Source: Patescibacteria group bacterium
GTDB lineage: Bacteria; Patescibacteriota; Minisyncoccia; Minisyncoccales; GWA2-38-27
Direction: 5' to 3'
Assembly: GCA_018830125.1 (NCBI GenBank)
Contig: JAHJSY010000004.1
Coordinates: 1-33,618 of the forward strand
Length of the DNA: 33,618 nt
Each line of letters begins with the position of its first letter. Within the stretch, counting starts at the first letter, position 1. Below the pieces are notes generated by a model. The model saw only the letters and a list, made by a program, of their open reading frames with translations, was not told the DNA's origin and ran no database searches. Below, in pieces: positions 15,374 to 21,137 of this stretch. The position numbers and the translations under genes were made by a program.

Positions 15374-15445
15374 CCGTAGAAGAAATTTGACTGGAATTTT
15401 CAAAGAAAATTCAACTTACCGAAGGCTGTCAAATTTTCTCTACGG
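15374..15445. repeat. Nested inverted-repeat element upstream of mraZ
   Basis: CCGTAGAAGAAATTTGAC (15374-15391) is repeated in inverted form at 15428-15445 (16 of 18 paired). The loop contains a second perfect hairpin, GAATTTTC-AAA-GAAAATTC (15394-15412). Parts of it recur at 1656-1695. It lies between the HigBA terminator and the mraZ promoter. Confidence 0.75.
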
Positions 15446-15447
15446 GG

Positions 15448-15532
15448 TGTGGATAAAGCTGTGGAAAACAGAGTGTTGACGATATCCCATGAAATGGGGT
15501 ATAAAGAGTATGTAGTGGAGAATTGTGGATAA
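15448..15532. promoter_or_regulatory. Cluster of DnaA-box-like sites upstream of mraZ
   Basis: TGTGGATAA (exact complement of TTATCCACA) at 15448-15456 and 15524-15532, plus TGTGGAAAA at 15460-15468 with one mismatch. All lie between the nested hairpin and the mraZ start, around the promoter. The second exact site overlaps the MraZ boxes. Confidence 0.5.
15476..15505 (+). promoter_or_regulatory. mraZ (dcw) promoter
   Basis: TTGACG (15476-15481), 18 bases, TATAAA (15500-15505). The transcript would start near 15512, just before the GTGG box array. Confidence 0.72.
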
Positions 15533-15560
15533 CAGTGGGATAACTACTACTAATGGGGGA
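15515..15560 (+). promoter_or_regulatory. MraZ-binding box array
   Basis: GTGG occurs at 15515, 15525 and 15535, exactly 10 bases apart. A fourth G-rich box, GGGGGA, ends at 15560, 20 bases after the GGGA ending at 15540. GGGATAACTACTA is directly repeated (15537 and 15557). Known MraZ operators are TGGG-type direct repeats with about 10-bp phasing in front of mraZ, so autoregulation is expected. Confidence 0.78.
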
Positions 15561-15568
15561 TAACTACT

Positions 15569-16000
15569 ATGTTTACAGGTGAATATAAACACACAATAGA
15601 TACGAAGAAGAGATTATCTTTACCAGCTAAGTTTAGAAGAGAGCTTGGTAAAGATGTAATAATTACCAAAGGAATTGATAATTGTTTAGTTGTTTATTCA
15701 AAAAAAGAGGGGGAGGCCATGTTTAGTAAATTAGGCAATCTGCCCGAGAGCAAAGTGGAAGCAAGAAGCTTTGCTAGAATTAGATTGGCTGGTGCCGCAG
15801 ATCTAAACTTGGATAGCTTAGGAAGAATTCTTGTCCCAGATTATTTGAAAGAATACGCTGGTCTCAAAAAGAATGTCATAATTTGTGGATTGTTTAATAG
15901 ATTAGAAATTTGGGATGATAAGAAATGGGAGCTATACAGAAAAGGAATTGAAAAGAAGGTTGGGAATTTAGCATCAAAATTGGAAGAGCTAGGAATATAA
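15569..16000 (+). CDS. mraZ: Transcriptional regulator MraZ
   Basis: MraZ is the first gene of the division/cell-wall cluster and a ring-shaped AbrB-fold repressor of it. The 143-residue protein has the two expected tandem half-domains, each with a D-x3-R loop. These are the DTKKRLSLPAKFR segment near the N-terminus and DSLGRILVPDYL around residues 83-94. The DNA-binding face should meet the phased GTGG boxes directly upstream. Its stop codon overlaps the start of rsmH (TAATG). Confidence 0.97.
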   Translation: MFTGEYKHTIDTKKRLSLPAKFRRELGKDVIITKGIDNCLVVYSKKEGEAMFSKLGNLPESKVEARSFARIRLAGAADLNLDSLGRILVPDYLKEYAGLKKNVIICGLFNRLEIWDDKKWELYRKGIEKKVGNLASKLEELGI

Positions 16001-16830
16001 TGCATATACCTGTTCTTAAAAAACAAGTTTTGGAATATCTAAATCCTAAACCGAATGAAAATTTCATCGATTGTACAGCTAATGGTGGTGGTCATACTAA
16101 AGCCATTCTTGAAAAAGGAGCCAATGTTTTAGCCATAGAGCTAGATAGAGATATTTATAAAGAGTTAAGTTCTTTGAATCTAGATAGGGTTATTGCAGTT
16201 AATGATTCTTATATCAATTTAAAGAAGATTGCTGAAGAAAATAATTTTGGTTCAGTGAGTGGAATATTATTTGATTTAGGAATGTCTAGTTGGCAATTGG
16301 AAAATTCTGGTAGAGGATTTACATTTCAGAAAGATGAACCTTTAGATATGAGATATGATTTGGATGGTGATCTGACAGCTGAGCAAGTAGTTAATAGCTG
16401 GTCAGAATCTGAATTAATAGAAATTTTAGAAAAGTATGGTGAAGAAAGATTTGCTAAAAAAATCGTTAAAAATATTATTAAAAGTAGGCCGATTAAAACA
16501 ACATTTGATTTAGTAAAAGCAATTGGCGGAAAGCATGGAAAAATTCATCCAGCCACGAGAACATTTCAAGCATTAAGGATTGCGGTTAATAAAGAACTTA
16601 GTTCTTTGGAGAAGGTTTTGCCAGAGACATTGGAAGTTTTAGCTCCAGGAGGAAGATTGGTGGTGATTTCCTTTCATTCTTTAGAAGATAGAATCGTTAA
16701 GAACTTTTTTAAAAATTCAAAAACAAGCTTCGATATTTTAACTAAAAAACCAATAACAGGTTTATTGGAAGAAATTAAGAAAAATCCTCGTGCTAGAAGT
16801 GCTAAACTTAGGGCAGGAATAAAAATATGA
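16000..16830 (+). CDS. rsmH: 16S rRNA (cytosine-1402-N4)-methyltransferase RsmH
   Basis: RsmH (MraW) methylates C1402 of 16S rRNA in the decoding centre using SAM. The 276-residue protein shows HIPVLKKQVLEYLNP, the SAM motif DCTANGGGHTKAIL, FDLGMSSWQLENSGRGFTFQ with the DMRYD block, the ATRTFQALRIAVNKEL signature, GGRLVVISFHSLEDRIVK and a C-terminal NPRARSAKLR. It is somewhat shorter than the usual ~310, as is common in reduced genomes. The start overlaps mraZ and the end overlaps the ftsL-like gene. Confidence 0.97.
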   Translation: MHIPVLKKQVLEYLNPKPNENFIDCTANGGGHTKAILEKGANVLAIELDRDIYKELSSLNLDRVIAVNDSYINLKKIAEENNFGSVSGILFDLGMSSWQLENSGRGFTFQKDEPLDMRYDLDGDLTAEQVVNSWSESELIEILEKYGEERFAKKIVKNIIKSRPIKTTFDLVKAIGGKHGKIHPATRTFQALRIAVNKELSSLEKVLPETLEVLAPGGRLVVISFHSLEDRIVKNFFKNSKTSFDILTKKPITGLLEEIKKNPRARSAKLRAGIKI

Positions 16831-17120
16831 TGATAAAGATTAATTTTAAATGGGTTGGTGTTCTGGGGACGATAGCTTTGCTTTCACTCTTGGTTTTTTA
16901 TGTCTATCAGATTAATGCTGAAACATCAGAGAAATTTTCTGTTCAAGATTATCAAAAAAGAATATCAGAAATTTCAAAAGAAAATAAGAACTTAGAAATT
17001 AATTCTGCTCAAGCAAATTCTTTAGATAATATTGCTCAAGCGATAGAGGGGCTTGAATTTGAAGAAGCAGGGGAAATACATTATATCCAAGTGTTAGAAG
17101 CACAAGTTGTAACTAGATAG
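16827..17120 (+). CDS. FtsL-like bitopic division protein
   Basis: A 97-residue protein with a short cytoplasmic tail, one membrane segment (about 9-30, VGVLGTIALLSLLVFYVYQI) and an outer coiled coil (YQKRISEISKENKNLEINS). It sits between rsmH and a class B PBP, exactly where ftsL belongs. FtsL diverges so fast that sequence alone is weak; position, size and topology carry the assignment. It overlaps rsmH by ATGATG and precedes the PBP by 8 bases. The expected role is scaffolding FtsB/FtsQ at the septum. Confidence 0.78.
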   Translation: MMIKINFKWVGVLGTIALLSLLVFYVYQINAETSEKFSVQDYQKRISEISKENKNLEINSAQANSLDNIAQAIEGLEFEEAGEIHYIQVLEAQVVTR

Positions 17121-17128
17121 GGGAAATT

Positions 17129-18790
17129 ATGGAAAATTGGAGGGTTAATTTAGTTCTTGTATTCATAGTTTTATTTGGAGCGGCTCTTATCAGCCGCTTA
17201 GCTTTTATTCAAATTATTAACAGCGATTTAAACAAAGCCCTAGCCCAAGGTCAGCAGAAGATATTTAACATAGTGACGGGAGAGCGAGGGAACATTTTTT
17301 TTAATAAAGGAGAGATTTTAGCGACTAATATAAAGGGAATATATGTTTTTATTTCTCCAGCAGAAATTGAAGAAAAAGCGAGAACAATCAAAGAACTTTC
17401 AGCAATTTTAAATATAGACGAACAGAAAATATTAGAAAAAGTTCAAAAGGACACCTTGTTTGAAAAGATTGAAAACAGTATAACAGAAGAACAAAGAATT
17501 TTGATTAATGAATTAGGCATTAAAGGTATTTATTGTCGAGAAGCTCTTTTTAGAAATTATCCTCAGAAAGATATGGCATCACAAGTTGTTGGATTTTTAG
17601 GAGGCGAGGATTTTGGTCAATATGGGCTAGAGGGTTATTATGATGATACTCTTCGAGGTAAGGAAGAAATTGAAAAAAAGAAAAAGGGATCTACAGCCTC
17701 TTTTTTTTCCGAAAACATTGATCAACTAGGGAAAGGATCAGATATTGTTTTAACTATTGATTATAATATTCAGTTTATGGCAGAAAAGCTATTAAAGAAG
17801 GCGAAGAATGATTTGAGTATTGATGGTGGACAGATAATTGTCGTTGATCCTAAAACGGGGAAAATTTTAGCTCTAGCTCACTATCCTAATTTTGATCCCA
17901 ATGATTATTCAAGTGTTGAGAATTTTGATATTTTCCAAAATGGCACTACTCAAAAACTTTTTGAACCAGGTTCAGGATTTAAGCCAATTACAATGGCTTC
18001 GGCTATAAACGAAGAAAAGGTAAGTCCTCAAACGACATACATTGATACGGGAAAGGTTAAAATAGGTAAATATACTATTGAAAACTATAATGGCAGAGTT
18101 TTTGGAGAAAAAACAATGACAGGAGTTCTAGAAAAATCAATTAATACGGGAGCTGTCTTTGCCGAGAAAGAGCTTGGCCACGACCTTTTTTTGAAGTATA
18201 TAGATTCATTTGGATTTTTTGAGCTAACAGGGATTGATCTTGAAGGGGAGGTTTTTTCAGAAAATAAAATGTTTAAAAGAGGATATGAGATAAATTTTGC
18301 TACTGCTTCATTCGGTCAAGGAATAGAAATAACGCCGATCCAACTAGTTAGAGCTTATACGGCGATTGCTAATGAGGGCAAGTTAATCAAACCGTATGTT
18401 GTTGATAAAATAATTAAAAACAATGAAATAATTGAGACCATTCCGGATGTTTCTTCAGAGAATGTTATTTCTTCAAAGACAGCTTCTCAGGTAACGGCCA
18501 TGTTAGTAAGTGTTATTGAGAATGGTTATGGCAAAGATGCTAAAATACCTGGATATTATGTGGCTGGCAAGACGGGGACGGCTCAAGTGTCAGAGGGTGG
18601 AGGATATTCTTCTGATAAATCATGGCAAAGTTTTATTGGCTTTGCTCCGGCTCTTAATCCAAGATTTCTAATTTTAGTTAAACTTGATAACCCAGAAACA
18701 AAAACGGCTGAATATTCGGCTTTACCGATATTTAAGGAATTAGCGAAGTATATTATTAATTATTGGGAGATTTCACCAGATTATGATTAA
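17129..18790 (+). CDS. ftsI: Class B penicillin-binding protein, FtsI/PBP2-type transpeptidase
   Basis: A septal peptidoglycan cross-linking enzyme of 553 residues. It has an N-terminal membrane anchor (about 7-27), a PBP-dimer pedestal (TGERGNIFFNKGEILATN; QVVGFLGGEDFGQYGLEGYYD), and then the transpeptidase domain. All three catalytic motifs are intact: SxxK at Ser282-Lys285 (PGSGFKPIT), SxN at Ser337-Asn339 (KSINTGA), and KTG at 481-483 (AGKTGTAQV). No PASTA repeats are present. Position after the ftsL-like gene supports FtsI. The 3' end overlaps the next frame by 8 bases. Confidence 0.95.
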   Translation: MENWRVNLVLVFIVLFGAALISRLAFIQIINSDLNKALAQGQQKIFNIVTGERGNIFFNKGEILATNIKGIYVFISPAEIEEKARTIKELSAILNIDEQKILEKVQKDTLFEKIENSITEEQRILINELGIKGIYCREALFRNYPQKDMASQVVGFLGGEDFGQYGLEGYYDDTLRGKEEIEKKKKGSTASFFSENIDQLGKGSDIVLTIDYNIQFMAEKLLKKAKNDLSIDGGQIIVVDPKTGKILALAHYPNFDPNDYSSVENFDIFQNGTTQKLFEPGSGFKPITMASAINEEKVSPQTTYIDTGKVKIGKYTIENYNGRVFGEKTMTGVLEKSINTGAVFAEKELGHDLFLKYIDSFGFFELTGIDLEGEVFSENKMFKRGYEINFATASFGQGIEITPIQLVRAYTAIANEGKLIKPYVVDKIIKNNEIIETIPDVSSENVISSKTASQVTAMLVSVIENGYGKDAKIPGYYVAGKTGTAQVSEGGGYSSDKSWQSFIGFAPALNPRFLILVKLDNPETKTAEYSALPIFKELAKYIINYWEISPDYD

Positions 18791-19340
18791 ATTGTTAGAA
18801 AAACTTAAAACAACTTTTAAAAAACCTTGCGTTATTATTGTCGCTGGCGATGGGGGGTCTTTTTCGGTTAATCCTATCTTTAGGGTATTAGAAGATAATA
18901 ATTGTAAAATATTTAATGTAGATTTATCGAATTTTAAACAAACAGAAAAGTCCAAATCTTTATTGAGAACATCTAAACAGTCAGTTTTGGCTATAAGTAA
19001 TCTTGAAAATAGAAAAGAAATTGCTAGAGCAAAACAAATTGCTAGAGATTTACGATATCCAGGATATTTAGTTTTACATTCTGATAACGAGAACATAAAA
19101 GAGATGTCAGAAGCCAACTTATTAATTTATGGTCTTAACAAGAAATCAGATATCCAAATTAGTGATATTAATGTTGATGAAAATGGAACTAATTTTAAAG
19201 TAAATCATCAAGGCAACAGTGTTCCATTTTGGTTTAAAGAGTCTTTAAAAAGAAAAGAGATAAATAATGTTTTATTAGCGATATCGGTTGGGATAATAAA
19301 AGACATCAATCTTGTCAGAATTTCCGAGCTTCTAAAATAA
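18783..19340 (+). CDS. Mur-ligase-like protein lacking the ATP-binding loop (MurF-derived?)
   Basis: A 185-residue product whose C-terminal two thirds read like the central domain of MurF-type ligases: AKQIARDLRYPGYLVLHSDN, NLLIYGLNKKSDIQISDINV, GTNFKVNHQGNSVPF, and a final helix NNVLLAISVGIIKDINLV. The N-terminal P-loop (normally G-x-x-G-K-T/S) is replaced by VAGDGGSFSVNPIF, without the essential lysine. Both the UDP-substrate and C-terminal ligase domains are missing. It overlaps the PBP gene by 8 bases and ends the dcw operon at a terminator. It is either a decaying or a repurposed non-catalytic domain. Catalytic ligase activity is unlikely. Confidence 0.72.
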   Translation: MIKLLEKLKTTFKKPCVIIVAGDGGSFSVNPIFRVLEDNNCKIFNVDLSNFKQTEKSKSLLRTSKQSVLAISNLENRKEIARAKQIARDLRYPGYLVLHSDNENIKEMSEANLLIYGLNKKSDIQISDINVDENGTNFKVNHQGNSVPFWFKESLKRKEINNVLLAISVGIIKDINLVRISELLK

Positions 19341-19344
19341 AAAA

Positions 19345-19375
19345 GCCCTGCTAATACTTCGCAGGGCCGATTTTT
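19345..19375. terminator. Bidirectional terminator between the dcw cluster and the LysM gene
   Basis: GCCCTGC (19345-19351) pairs with GCAGGGC (19361-19367) around a 9-base loop, with a T-run (19371-19375) to the right and an A-run to the left. It can end both converging units. Confidence 0.88.
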
Positions 19376-19391
19376 CTAAAGAGCAACTATC

Positions 19392-19682
19392 TCACTTCAC
19401 AGGAATTTTTAACTTTTGTCCAGGCTTGATGAGCGAGGGATTTTCTAAGCCGTTTAGTTCGGCTAGATATTGCCAATTCCAGGAGGAGTTCTCCAGTTTG
19501 GCGGCGATGACCGATAAACTTTCGCCATCCTTTACTTCGATCCACTTAGTCTTTTCTGGAGGCGAAAACATTTTTTTGTCGCTACCGTTAGGGGTTTTCT
19601 CTCTCTCCGCAAGAGCATAAATGGTTACGGAAATGAGAATAATTAGAATTGTTAAAATTGGTAATATTTTTCTGTTTTTCAT
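19392..19682 (-). CDS. LysM-domain envelope protein
   Basis: A 96-residue protein with an N-terminal signal or anchor (about 5-25, ILPILTILIILISVTIYAL) and one peptidoglycan-binding LysM domain (about 48-95: VKDGESLSVIAAKL, NWQYLAELNGLENPSLIKPGQKLKIP). It is the second gene of a two-gene unit after the 3D-domain protein. Its Shine-Dalgarno AAGGATG overlaps the end and stop codon of that gene, so the two are translationally coupled. LysM plus 3D domains normally occur in a single YocH-type wall hydrolase; here they are split. Confidence 0.92.
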   Translation of the reverse strand: MKNRKILPILTILIILISVTIYALAEREKTPNGSDKKMFSPPEKTKWIEVKDGESLSVIAAKLENSSWNWQYLAELNGLENPSLIKPGQKLKIPVK

Positions 19683-19686
19683 TCTT

Positions 19687-20088
19687 TCATCCTTTCTTAA
19701 AAACTATTACGTATTTTTCTTTAACACCATATTCTCGAGCCAATTTATGACTCGCCATTCTAATATCAATATGTTTTACTCCTTTCTTGGTTGATTGTCT
19801 CATGGCACCACCGGTGTCATCGGCTATTCTTATTCCGATTCCGCGAATAAAGAATTTGTCTCCATAGCTAAATACTTTTGGATCAATAGCCACACCTACC
19901 GTTTTTCTGGCGTCGCGCATAGTTGAGGTTAACCCATCTGAAAAATTTTCACAGCATATTTCACAACAGCAATACGCCGTAGTTTTCACTCTGTGTATTC
20001 GTGTGTGTCGTATTATGTGTATCATAAAGGGTAAAATATTATATCCAAGACAGATACCGATAATAAGCACATAAAGAGTTTTCTTCAC
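19687..20088 (-). CDS. 3D-domain (YocH/MltA-like barrel) wall-associated protein
   Basis: A 133-residue protein with an N-terminal anchor (about 5-25), then VKTTAYCCCEIC and a 3D domain: GVAIDPKVFSYGDKFFI and ADDTGGAM, ending HIDIRMASHKLAREYG. The conserved aspartates (D-D-T-G, I-D-I) of the 3D active site are present, so it may be a lytic transglycosylase-type or resuscitation-factor-like wall enzyme. A cysteine-rich block (CCCEICC) is unusual. It begins with GTG behind a clear AAAGGA Shine-Dalgarno, unlike most genes nearby. The LysM partner follows. Confidence 0.9.
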   Translation of the reverse strand: MKKTLYVLIIGICLGYNILPFMIHIIRHTRIHRVKTTAYCCCEICCENFSDGLTSTMRDARKTVGVAIDPKVFSYGDKFFIRGIGIRIADDTGGAMRQSTKKGVKHIDIRMASHKLAREYGVKEKYVIVFKKG

Positions 20089-20132
20089 ATTTTGTCCTTT
20101 CTTTTAATATTTAATTGTCAAAGTGAGCCTTA

Positions 20133-20161
20133 ATAATAGCATGCCTGTTTGAATCTGTCAA
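20133..20161 (-). promoter_or_regulatory. Promoter of the 3D-LysM unit
   Basis: On the minus strand, TTGACA (20161-20156), 17 bases, TATTAT (20138-20133), about 45 bases before the GTG start. It is back to back with the tRNA promoter. Confidence 0.72.
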
Positions 20162-20171
20162 GTTTCGGTGC

Positions 20172-20200
20172 TTGAAATTAAAACATATTTATAGTATAAT
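20172..20200 (+). promoter_or_regulatory. Promoter of tRNA-Glu
   Basis: TTGAAA (20172-20177), 17 bases, TATAAT (20195-20200), about 8 bases before the mature tRNA 5' end. Confidence 0.75.
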
Positions 20201-20208
20201 ATAATATT

Positions 20209-20280
20209 GCTCCTATCGTCTAGTGGTTAGGACGCATGATTCTCAATCATGTAACCGGGGTTCGACTCCCCGTAGGAGCA
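20209..20280 (+). tRNA. tRNA-Glu (anticodon CUC)
   Basis: A 72-base cloverleaf. Acceptor GCTCCTA pairs with TAGGAGC and the discriminator is A. The D arm is GTCT-AGTGGTTA-GGAC. The anticodon stem CATGA/TCATG carries the loop TTCTCAA (anticodon CTC). The T arm is CGGGG-TTCGACT-CCCCG. The start and D-arm sequence are typical of bacterial tRNA-Glu. The 3' CCA is not encoded, so it must be added by a nucleotidyltransferase. CUC reads GAG only; a UUC tRNA should exist elsewhere. Confidence 0.96.
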
Positions 20281-20357
20281 CAAATTTATCCCTAAGTACT
20301 AATTACTCACACTCACACAATCGCTTTTCTGCTATTCTAGATGTTTTTATTTATCCA

Positions 20358-20389
20358 TTTTCTTCCGTGCTACACAGCAGGGAAGAAAA
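20358..20389. repeat. Hairpin repeat on the 3' side of the TrpR-like gene
   Basis: TTTTCTTCC (20358-20366) pairs with GGAAGAAAA (20381-20389). Inside, TGCT pairs with AGCA around ACAC, with a G-G mismatch between the two stems. It is almost identical to 20941-20972. There is no T-run on the 3' side of either strand, so it is not a classical terminator. Confidence 0.88.
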
Positions 20390-20409
20390 TGTTTATTTTA
20401 AATTCTTAC

Positions 20410-20931
20410 CTATAAGTTTTTGCTTAATTGTTTGTATATTTTGGATTTGTGATCTAGCTTTTCAACAGTTCTCTTAATTTTTTCTTTTTGGCTTTTATTC
20501 ATAGTCTTTACAATATCTTCAATTAAGAGTTGAGGCCAAAACATAATGGGGTAGCGTTTTCTATTTCTTCTTCTTTCATATTCTATTAATTTTTGACTTC
20601 CTGTTTTTGTTGATTTTTCTTTAAACTCTTTTTTATTTCTTTTAGCAACCAATCTGAAGCCCTCGCCCGATTCCAAAAGCCATTGATTAACTTTAGCTAT
20701 CGTTTGATGACTTATGTGTAGTTTGTCTTGAATTTCTCTATATCCCTTTCCTTCTATTAAGAGTTGAGCGGTTTTTATTCTTTTAGCTAGCATTATCATC
20801 TCTTCTCTTGTTAATAAATCGGTCAGTAGATTCATTATTTCTGTTGCGTTGTTTAACAAGACGAGTGATTGACAAAGTGTTTCCAATAAGCTTCCTACAT
20901 CACTTTTAGAAATATTTGAATATTTTTTCAT
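20410..20931 (-). CDS. TrpR/YerC-like HTH regulator
   Basis: A 173-residue protein. Residues about 20-95 match the TrpR-like (YerC/YecD) fold: LLTDLLTREEMIMLAKRIKTAQLLIEGKGYREIQ, with the HTH at KLHISHQTIAKVNQWL. It differs from true TrpR in having a long basic C-terminal tail (NKKEFKEKSTKTGS..., ERRRNRKRYP...) ending in KSKIYKQLSKNL. The ligand is unknown. Near-identical hairpins lie 9 bases before its start and 20 bases past its stop, which suggests an operator pair or a moved cassette. Confidence 0.85.
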   Translation of the reverse strand: MKKYSNISKSDVGSLLETLCQSLVLLNNATEIMNLLTDLLTREEMIMLAKRIKTAQLLIEGKGYREIQDKLHISHQTIAKVNQWLLESGEGFRLVAKRNKKEFKEKSTKTGSQKLIEYERRRNRKRYPIMFWPQLLIEDIVKTMNKSQKEKIKRTVEKLDHKSKIYKQLSKNL

Positions 20932-20940
20932 AGTGTTCTG

Positions 20941-20972
20941 TTTTCTTCCGTGCTACACAGCAAGGAAGAAAA
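20941..20972. repeat. Hairpin repeat on the 5' side of the TrpR-like gene
   Basis: TTTTCTTCC (20941-20949) pairs with GGAAGAAAA (20964-20972), with inner TGCT/AGCA and an ACAC loop. It matches 20358-20389 except for one base in the mismatched position (A instead of G). It lies directly upstream of the TrpR-like start codon, in its leader or operator. The remaining gap to 21103 is A/T-rich, with nothing further recognised. Confidence 0.88.
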
Positions 20973-21103
20973 GGTTAAATTTATTTAATAATTATTAAAT
21001 ATTCTTTATGACTATTTTCGTATGTTTATTTTATCATACTGAAATAGTTTTGTCTTCAGAGAGGATTTCTTTTTTAGTTTTCTGATTCAATTTTTTAGCT
21101 TTG

Positions 21104-21131
21104 TTGGATTATTGGTGAAATATGGTAAAAT
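21104..21131 (+). promoter_or_regulatory. Promoter of the cation ATPase operon, leaderless type
   Basis: TTGGAT (21104-21109), 16 bases, TAAAAT (21126-21131), 6 bases before the ATG at 21138. Confidence 0.6.
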
Positions 21132-21137
21132 ATATGA

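Noticed and set aside
15448-15532. Replication origin at the mraZ upstream region
   Set aside because: DnaA-like boxes are present but there is no dnaA/dnaN neighbourhood and no obvious AT-rich unwinding block beyond the general base composition.
20358-20389. Terminator after the TrpR-like gene
   Set aside because: The stem ends in A4 on the 3' side of both strands; no U-tract can form.
20223-20477. 84-codon open frame over the tRNA and downstream
   Set aside because: It begins inside tRNA-Glu and has no ribosome site or family features; a chance frame.
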